Part shown: positions 56,319 to 64,000 of the stretch, piece by piece
Position numbering within the stretch: position 1 is the stretch's first letter
Layout of the letters: the number at the start of each line of letters is the position of its first letter
Assembly: GCA_039654915.1 (NCBI GenBank)
Contig: CM077596.1
Location: 51,520,501 to 51,584,500, forward strand
Length of the DNA: 64,000 bases
Direction: 5' to 3'
Source of the DNA: Aquilaria yunnanensis
Taxonomy: Eukaryota > Streptophyta > Magnoliopsida > Malvales > Thymelaeaceae
Notes under the pieces: model-generated
Told to the model about the DNA's origin: nothing
Seen by the model: the letters and a program-made list of their open reading frames with translations, nothing else
The model's database searches: none
Made by a program: the position numbers and the translations under genes

Positions 56319-57846
56319 TTGTTCTTCATTTGTTCTTCATTTCTTCCTTTTGGGGAAGGCATCCGCAAGTACCGACGGAGCTGACCTTGTTTGATTATGG
56401 ACTCGATATATTTCTTCAGCTGGAAACAATCTTCGGTCTCGTGGCCATGGTCTTGGTGAAACTGACATAATTTCTTCATGTTTCTTTTGGTTTCCGAGGT
56501 CATGGCCTTTGGTCTTGGGACTGCGGTCCCCTGCCTTTCTAGTGCCATGAGGATGCTAGCTCTTGCGGTGTTCAGGGGGTGAATGTCATGGGCCTTTTCC
56601 CCCTCTGCTTCCGGGGCCTTTCTCCCTCGTTCTGATGTCGAGGCTGATGGCTGGGCTCTTCGGTGCGGGGGTGTTCTCTTTTGGGTCCTTCCATCCTGAG
56701 CTCTTCGGCCATCATATGCTGTTCGGCCCTCTTATAGAATTCCCCAAGAGTTTTCGGGGGGTCTTTGGAAAACTCATAGAACAGTTGGGAGCCACTCCGA
56801 AGTCCTCTGACCATCGCGAGGATGCGAATTTCTGGTTGATAGTCAGGCACACTCAGCGCTTCCTGGTTAAACCTCTCAACATAGTCGCATATGGTCTCCC
56901 CCCCTCGCTGCGCTATATCAAACATTTGTACTGGCATTTTGAGCCTACTACCAATGAATTGCTGAGTGAAGGCAGTGGATAGCTCTTGAAAGCTTAACAA
57001 GTTTCCATGGGACAGAGAGTTATACCATGCCGTTGCTGGTCCCGAAAGTGTTACTTCGAAGCACTTACAGAACGTAGCGTCATCTGCGCCATGAAGCACC
57101 ATGCTCGGCTTGTACTTCGTCAGGTGCGCCTGAAGGTCACTTTGTCCGTCATACATTTCTAGGCGAGGTACCCTGAAATCGCTGGGCATGGGTGCTTCCA
57201 CCACTTCGCGCATGAAAGGTGACTCTTCTCCGGTGTAAGAGTCAGACAACCTGGACCATACCGGTTTTTGGGAGATCTGTCTGTCGACCTTCTCTAGTCT
57301 TCCCAGGATTTTTTCCATAAGGACAGTCGTGTTTACTTCTCCCTGCTGCTGCGTGTTTGCTGGTAATGGCGAATTCCTCCTTCTCCTTGGAGAGCGACTT
57401 CGGCGGGGAGGAGATGGGGACCTCCGGTAAGGGGACGCACTCCGTTGGCAGGAGGCCCTAGTCTCTTTTGGGGCTCCCCTCCTGGTAGGCCGTACCTCAA
57501 TGGGTTCATTTTCTGTCGAGGAAGTATCAAGGGAGTCCTCACTCCCTGAACTTCGGTGGGTGGACCTCGAACTCTTTTCCTAGCGAGCAACCGGGGGTGA
57601 GGCCCTTCGGACTAGAGGAGGTTGAGGCAACCTCTGATCAAGCTATTGAGTTATTTCGGTGATGATGGAGCGTTGGAAGTCTCATAGGAAGCCCATCGTC
57701 ACCGTTACAGGGCGGTCATCCTCCAACACAGAAGTCTCTGCTACAAGCGGAGTGGTCGCCAACTGAGCCTCAGTCACAGGGGGGGATCTTGGAATCCCTT
57801 CGTCTTTTGAGCGCCGAGTCTCTACAACGGTGACATGGGAAAGAGT
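56315..57846 (-). pseudogene. gag part of the decayed Tat/Retand-type element
   Basis: The gag core is in frame 56572-57318 (FRVPRLEMYDGQSDLQAHL, ATAWYNSL, FTQQFIGSR, DYVERFNQEAL). It continues in 56315-56548 with CQFHQDHGHETEDC, the typical Tat nucleocapsid Cys/His motif. Upstream, 57333-57590 has an arginine/serine-rich segment. Several stops interrupt the N-terminal part, which is cut by the copia LTR at 57847. Confidence 0.88.
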
Positions 57847-59262
57847 TGTTGGGTTTCGGGAGCCAAACAGCGCAGCGGAATTTAACCGAAATCCTCCAGG
57901 ATCCAAGTGAAACGGGGTAAACCGGGTGTTCGAAAATTTTCATACCTAATTTTCGGTTGAGATCTCTCACTCAACTGTAGAGTCGAATCACAAAACCTGA
58001 ACAGTTGACGTGTTCAAGCTCTCTATGGTATCCACACGAGCCTCTCGGGATCACCACGCTTCCACCAGGTCCCGGCAGATGTGTTTCTCTTGCACTCGCA
58101 GTGCTAGCTTGCGTCCTCCAAGGAATTGCAAGAGAAGAGTGTGGCTGTCCTTTTTGGAGGCTAGGGCAAGGAGACTTACGAATTTCTCACTTAAAAGTTG
58201 TATTTATAGTGAGACTCAACTTCCAGGCCTAATGGGTTTTAAAGCCCTAATCCAATTAGGATTTAATTTCGGGCTTAATAATGGCTCAACTCTTGGGCCC
58301 ATTATTAATACGAAATTAAAGTGAAACCATAACCCAAATAATTAGCCCATGCACTCTAATGATCCAAATAGCTCTATGTGTGCGATCCAATAGGCTCTTA
58401 TCACGTTAGCAATAATCATAAATCACATTTATAATCATAAGCAATGAGCGGTGTCTAGCAACACATCATTGCTACCCAAGTGACAAGATTGTCGATGATT
58501 CGACTATACCTTTATGATTATAACCGATATATATCATTGTCCCTTTGTCCAAGATATCAAGACTAAGCACGAGACATGGAATGTGTCACTCTCGTATAGC
58601 CCAATCTTTGGTTTCTTGATTACCAAGTAGACTAACTTAAACTGATGACATTGATATCACATATCAACTCATCCGAGCATGGCCATACATTTTCTAAGTC
58701 TCACTCTATCAAGGGGCCCGAAGATATCACTCCCGTTACATAGGAGGGACAAATCCCATCTTGATCATACAAATCCCTCCGCATGATATGTGACATACCC
58801 AATGACCTTCTTCAAGTTCACTCAGTTATGAGCAACAAAGGAAAGTATCAAAGTATGTGACTCATATGTAGGGAACCTTGATGATCTTAGGTCGAATGAC
58901 TACATATACCCTGATCGTTATGAGAATCACTTATGACACTCATATAACGATCCATGTAGTGTTCTCATGGTGGGTCGGTCCAGTACATAAGTTCTCCAAC
59001 TTGTACCCATATGTAGACTACATATCTCATATTAGTCTCCACATATGCTAGTCGTTATGTATTATTGCAACCCGCTCCACAATAATACTAGACTAGGGAC
59101 TTTTAAGAATATCATTATTCTAGGGTTACAATTATGTTTGTTAAGTTACGCAGGAACAAAACAACAAACATAATTGATGGATTAATGCCTTAATAAAATA
59201 TCATGACTCAATGTGCAAAAATACAATCATCTCATGATTGGCTTTTGGGCACAACACTAACA
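57847..59262 (-). repeat. 3' LTR of the right-hand copia element (1416 bp)
   Basis: On the plus strand it starts TGTTGGGTTTCGGG and ends CACTAACA, then meets a minus-strand polypurine tract. Its short ORFs are not genes. The second LTR is outside the window, so its length rests on the PPT and the TG/CA ends. Confidence 0.85.
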
Positions 59263-59275
59263 ATCTCCCACTTGC
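59263..59275 (-). other. polypurine tract of the right-hand copia element
   Basis: On the minus strand GCAAGTGGGAGAT directly precedes the 3' LTR start TGTTAGTG. Confidence 0.85.
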
Positions 59276-59276
59276 A

Positions 59277-62200
59277 CTAAAGCCAATCATCCATGTATCT
59301 AATACCGATGGACCTAGAATGGCTATCATGCTTTTGCTGCGTAAGGGGCTTTGTCAGTGGATCAGCAATGTTGTTATCAGTCGAAGTCCTGCATATCCTT
59401 ACATCACCCCTCTCGATGATCTCCCTGATGAGATGATAGCGTCGGAGTATATGTTTGGATCGCTGGTGAGATCGAGGTTCCTTAGCCTGTGCGATTGCTC
59501 CATTATTGTCACAATAGAGCTCTATCGAGCCGACAATGCTTGGAACCACTCCAAGTTCAGTGATGAACTTCTTGATCCAAACTGCCTCCTTCGCAGCATC
59601 AGAAGCGGCAATGTACTCAGATTCTGTTGTAGAGTCAGCTACTGTCTCTTACTTTGAACTCTTCCAGCTCACAGCACCACCACCAATACAAAACACATAA
59701 CCAGATTGCGATCTAAAATCATCCTTATCGGATTGGAAGCTTGCATCGGTGTAACCCCTTACAACGAGCTCATCTTCACCTCCAAAGACCAAGAATGCAT
59801 CCTTAGTCCTTCGTAAGTACTTAAGGATGTTCTTAACAGCTGTCCAATGACTCTCACCGGGGTTCGATTGGTACCTACTCGTCATGCTCAAAGCATATGA
59901 GACATCGGGACGAGTACATATCATGGCATACATGATAGATCCAATTGCTGAGGCATATGGAATCTTACTCATGCGCTCTCTCTCCTCGGTTGTACTCAGA
60001 CACTGAGATCTAGAAAGAGTGATACCATGTGACATGGGCAAGAATCCTTTCTTGGAATCTTGCATGCTAAACCTCTTTAGCACCTTGTCAATATATGTAC
60101 TTTGAGTTAGGCCAAGAAGATTTCTAGATCTATCTCTATAAATCCTGATGCCTAACACATAGGCTGCTTCACCCAAGTCCTTCATAGAGAAACATTTCCC
60201 TAGCCAAGTCTTCACAGACTGTAGCTCAGGAATGTCATTCCCGATGAGTAGTATGTCATCTACATACAACACCAAGAAGACAATAGCGCTCCTACTAACC
60301 TTCTTGTAGACACAAGCTTCATCTTCATTTTTTATAAAACCAAACTCTTTGATTGCATCATCAAAACGAAGATTCCAACTTCGAGAAGCTTGCTTCAGTC
60401 CATAAATGGACCTTTGTAACTTGCACACTTTATTGGCATTCTCAGGAGTGACAAAACCCTCAGGTTGTGTCATGTACGCATCCTCAAGTAGCTTTCCATT
60501 TAGGAATGCAGTTTTGACAACCATTTGCCATATCTCATAATCATAGTGTGCAGCAATAGCGAACAAAATTCAGATGGATTTAAGCATAGCAACTGGTGAA
60601 AAAGTTTCATCATAGTCAATACCATAAATTTGCTTGAAACATTTTGCAACAAATCGTCCCTTAAAGGTAATCACATTACCATCCATGTCAGTTTTCTTCT
60701 TGAAAACCCATTTGCACCCTATGGGTTTTACCCCTTCAGGTGGGTCAACCAAAGTCCATACTTGGTTTTCATACATGGATTCCATCTCGGATTTCATGGC
60801 CACTAGCCACTTCTCAGAGTCAGGCCCCGACATAGCTTGTTGGTAGGTTGTGGGCTCATCCTGATCCATGAGCATCACATCACCAGTGTGAGTTACGAGA
60901 AATCCATATCTCTCGGGCTCATGCCGAATCCTACCAGACCTATGCGGGCTCTGTGCTACAGGAACAGACTCTTGAACAACATCTTGTGGTGTCTGTTCAG
61001 GTTCCATTTCAGGTTCGATGTCTCCTTGTTGTTCTTGAATTTCTTCAAGTTCTACTTTCCTCCCACTAGTTCCTTTAGAGATAAACTCTTTCTCCAAAAA
61101 GACACCAGCTCGAGCAACAAACACTTTTTGCTCAGAAGGATTGTAGAAATAGTAACCTTTTGTTTCTTTGGGATACCCAACAAAAAGGCATTTTTGAGAT
61201 TTGGGCCCTAGTTTGTCAGAGGATTGACGTTTCACATAAGCGTCACAGCCCTAAATCTTCATAAAAGACAAATTGGGACGCCTCTCACTTCATATCTCAT
61301 ATGGTGTCTTTTGAACCGATTTAGATGGAACTCGGTTTAGTGTAAAAGCGGCTGTCTTTAGAGCATGTCCCCAGAAGGAGTTTGGAAGGTCAGCTTGACT
61401 CATCATAGAGCGAACCATGTTTAACAGAGTTCGATTTCTCCTTTCAGAAACACCATTCCATTGAGGTGTACCTGGTGGAGTGAGTTGTGATACTATACCA
61501 CACTCCTTCATATAGTCAAGAAATTCTCGATCCAAGTACTCTCCACCTCGATCTGATCGAAGCACTTTAATACTTTTCCCGAGTTGATTCTCTACTTCAT
61601 TCTTGAATTCTTTGAACTTTGCAAAGGATTCTGACTTATGTCTCATGAGATACACATAGCCATATCTGCTGAAGTCATCAGTGAAAGTAATGAAGTATTG
61701 GAAACCTCCTCTAGCTTGTGTAGATATAGGGCCACATACATCACTATGTACGAGTCCTAGTAAGTCATTAGCCCTTTCACTTTGCCCTGTGAATGGGGCT
61801 TTGGTCATCTTGCCCAACAAACATGACTCACATGTCTCATATGATTCAAAATCAAATGAGTCCAAGAGTCCATCCTTATGGAGCTTGGATATACTGGTCT
61901 CATTTATATGGCCCAAGCGATAGTGCCAGAGATAGGTCGGGTTTGAATCATTTAATTTGACCTTCTTGGTATTCACATTATAGATTGGATCTTCGAGGTC
62001 TAGAACATACAACCCATTGCTAAGTTGAGCACTACCATAAAAGATTTCATTCAAATAAATAGAACAACATTTGTCCTTTATTATAAATGAAAAACCTTTC
62101 TTGTCCAAACAAGAAATAGAAATCAAATTTCTAGTAATAGTAGGCACAAAATAGCAGTTGTCTAATTCTAAAACTAATCCACTAGGTAAAGTGAGAACAT

Positions 62201-62732
62201 AAGTCCCTACGGCTAAAGCAGCAACCCTTGCTCCATTTCCAACACATAGGTCCACTTCACCTCGGGCCAATCTTCTACTTCTACTTAGATCCTGCACATT
62301 TGCACAAATGTGAGATCCACATCCAGTATCCAATACCCAAGATGAGGAAGTAGAAAAATTAGCCTCTATAACAAGAATACCTGAAGTGAAAGTCTTACTT
62401 CCTTTTTCCTTAGCAAGTTCTTCAAGATAGAGCTTGCAGTTGCGCTTCCAGTGTCCAGGTTGATTACAATGGAAGCACTCCCCTTCCTTTGCCACACCAC
62501 CCTTTGGTTTCAGTGCAGCTGAAGAAGAACTAGCATTGGATTTTCCATTAGCTTTATCCTTCTTCTTGTTGGCTTTTCCTTTTCCCTTGCCCTTTTCAAC
62601 CATCAAAATGGGCTTAGCCTTCTTAAGATTTTGCTCAGCAGTTCTCAACATGTTGAGCAATTCAGGGAGGGACTTGTCAAGGTCGTTCATGTTATAGTTC
62701 ATGATGAACTGACTGTAGCTTTCAGGCAATGA
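59277..62732 (-). pseudogene. copia pol (zinc knuckle, protease, integrase, RT, RNase H) with single-codon stops
   Basis: From the gag stop the frame gives CCHC knuckle CFHCNQPGHWKRNC, protease WVLDTGCGSH, integrase HHCC (HYRLGH...CESCLLGK) and DDE (VHSDVCGP, RSDRGGEY, WNGVSERRN). A stop follows at 61290, then stops at 61236-61238 and 60567-60572. RT then has FLVLYVDDILLIGND. The first catalytic Asp is changed (QMVVKTAFLNG where copia RTs have QMDVKTAFLNG). RNase H has GYTDASFQSD and then, after a stop near 59649, DNNGAIAQAKEPRSHQRSKH. The five nonsense codons in gag-pol are each one C-to-T or G-to-A step from the expected codon. The missing RT Asp makes the enzyme inactive even without the stops. 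Confidence 0.92.
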
Positions 62733-63224
62733 TTACAAGACTACATCGATAGCCAACTCTTTATGAAGAGCAAATCCCAAATTCTCAAGATTCTCAATGT
62801 ACCCAATCATCTTGAGCACATGAGGACCCACGGGACTTCCCTCAGACATCTTGCACTGAAACAATGCCTTAGAGGTCTTAAACCTCTCATGCCTAGCTTG
62901 CTCTTGGAAAAGCATTTTGAGATGTTCGATCATATCGAACGCCCCCATGTTCTCATCTTGCTTCTGAAGCTCAGATTCCATGGTAATAAGCATGAGGCAT
63001 GCAACATCCAAAGCGTCATCAGAATGCCTCTTGTGAGCATCCCTTTCAGCTTTTAGAGCAGTGGCAGCAGGCTCATTCGGAATGGGCTGCTCTAGGACAT
63101 AAGCCTTTCTCTCTTGTTTGAGGACTATCCTCAAGTTTCGGTACCATTTGAGAAAGTTGGTCCCATTAAGTTTTTCCTTCTCAAGGATCGATCGCAATGA
63201 AAGTGTCGATGTGTTTTGTGCCAT
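62733..63224 (-). pseudogene. copia gag with premature stop
   Basis: The minus-strand frame starts MAQNTSTLSLRSILEKEKLNG, the usual copia gag opening, with the gag-polypeptide core LNGTNFLKWYRNLRIVLKQERKAYVLE. It ends at a TAA (62733-62735). The same frame continues directly with SLPESYSQFIMNYNMNDLDKS, a well-known gag segment, so the stop is a nonsense change and not the natural end. Confidence 0.9.
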
Positions 63225-64000
63225 GGTTATCTACAACAGTAAATATGCAATGTAAGGGTCATGTATTTTAATTCATTTAATAAGGACTTTTATTAAACGA
63301 TACTCCCACTATTTTCCTCAAAATAATAACCCTCGATATTATTTCGGAACACCTTGGCGCTAAGGTATTCTAGTGGGCCAAGATCCATATTTAACCACAA
63401 CCTGAGTCAGCTTTGGCTTTTCTCTCAAGTTACAGCTATTTAGGTAGGCAACTCCTTGCCAATTGCATCTTATGCAACTCTTGGATAGTTGGGTAAACAA
63501 CACTTGTCCAAGCTCATCTCATGAACTTAAGCCCAACTCTATGCCTCTAAGTCCCTAATCCTATTAGGATGACTTAGTTAAGTCGAACCCAAAGTTAGCA
63601 GTTTGGATATCACTATTATCCCATCGCGCCTTACCAAGATGAACATAGGTGCTTTGCTTTGGCAAACCCACCTAATGTTGATCAAAGTCTTGACGAGTGC
63701 CAACATTTGGAAGGCATCACATTTAATGACTTAATATTTGTTTGAGGGATTTTATCTTTTGATCTCACCAATTTGTTACCTCCGGTTGTTTTATACATGC
63801 ATCACATACAAATATAAATCATGCATCTCATGCTTACAAGAAATAAACGTGACATGGTTATAGCCCAAACTATGCGATATTCTCAAGCCAATGAGAATAT
63901 CATAAAAGCCTAAGAAAAGAAAAGAGTCTTCACAAGCTCCTTCTCTTCCTTTCTTGGCTGCCATTTTGTTGTCACCTCATTGGACATACCTCCTTGCATG
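63225..64000 (-). other. copia leader upstream of gag
   Basis: About 780 bp with no ORF. I found no tRNA-Met primer site, so the leader probably runs beyond the window. Confidence 0.5.

Larger units (their letters stand above)
43756..57846 (-). mobile_element. decayed Tat/Retand-type Ty3/gypsy element, 5' end cut by a copia insertion
   Basis: Read on the minus strand the order is gag (57.8-56.3 kb), protease, RT, RNase H, second RNase H, integrase, a region with an antisense gene, PPT, and 3' LTR (48965-43756). The right end is interrupted at 57846 by a copia element, so the 5' LTR must lie beyond the window. Its 3' LTR is split by a 4.4 kb solo LTR. Many stops and frameshifts make it inactive. 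The second RNase H and the antisense ORF place it in the Tat lineage. Confidence 0.9.
57847..64000 (-). mobile_element. Ty1/copia retrotransposon, partial (5' end beyond the window)
   Basis: It inserted into the gag region of the decayed Tat element. On the minus strand gag starts at 63224, followed by zinc knuckle, protease, integrase, RT, RNase H, PPT and a 1.4 kb 3' LTR. The 5' LTR and TSD partner lie past 64000. The coding sequence is one frame interrupted only by single-codon stops, so it is much younger than the copia element at 5.9-37.0 kb. Confidence 0.93.

Noticed and set aside
52433..57590. Plus-strand ORFs opposite the decayed Tat pol and gag
   Set aside because: They are antisense shadows of the minus-strand coding sequence; only 49621-51960 has independent motif and promoter support.

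Overview
This window is plant nuclear DNA, most likely from a eudicot; I cannot name the species. It has a coiled-coil NLR resistance-gene relic, several plant lineages of LTR retrotransposon (Ty1/copia and the Tat/Ogre branch of Ty3/gypsy), a Mutator-like element and long AT-rich non-coding stretches. Only the first ~4.2 kb looks like host gene space. The rest is a nest of transposable elements whose order of insertion can be read from target-site duplications (TSDs).

Layout. (1) 515-4238 (+): a CC-NB-ARC-LRR gene broken by two frameshifts and one in-frame stop, with a possible leader intron upstream. (2) 5945-37024 (-): a degenerate copia element with 221 and 243 bp LTRs, TSD AAACA and a tRNA-Met primer site. 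It is stretched from about 5 kb to 31 kb by two later insertions. (3) 9408-34028 (+): a young, apparently intact 24.6 kb Tat/Ogre-type retrotransposon inserted in the copia gag (TSD GACAG). (4) 35165-36705: a Mutator-like element with ~200 bp inverted repeats, a 9-10 bp TSD and a captured GRF zinc-finger exon. (5) 37030-43755: unassigned non-coding sequence holding an 855 bp solo LTR. (6) 43756-57846 (-): a decayed Tat/Retand-type element with an antisense extra ORF. Its 3' LTR is split by a 4.4 kb solo LTR, and its 5' end is cut by the next element. (7) 57847-64000 (-): a copia element running off the window, silenced by stops that all look like C-to-T changes.

The most interesting object is the 24.6 kb element. 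It has ~3.9 kb LTRs, a tRNA-type primer site, an extra ORF1 with a coiled coil, a gag-protease ORF ending in a G-patch domain, and a reverse transcriptase-RNase H-second RNase H-integrase ORF. A 202 bp intron separates the two polyprotein ORFs; its removal joins them exactly in frame. Downstream of integrase, where a retrovirus would carry env, lies a four-gene cargo block. Three tandem copies of a ~182-residue protein have a basic stretch next to a Cys4 cluster, resembling the nucleic-acid-binding cysteine-rich proteins of filamentous plant viruses. The fourth gene is an intact, intronless LONELY GUY (LOG) cytokinin-activating enzyme. The last three cargo genes each have their own TATA box in a shared promoter context. 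A ~27-copy, ~73 bp minisatellite, each unit with a perfect hairpin, fills the space before the polypurine tract and 3' LTR.

My reading (inference) is that this retrotransposon carries a host-manipulating module, combining cytokinin activation with virus-like nucleic-acid-binding proteins, expressed separately from the gag-pol transcript. It could favour dividing or meristematic cells or counter silencing. The ORFs and motifs are visible in the sequence; the biological role is not.
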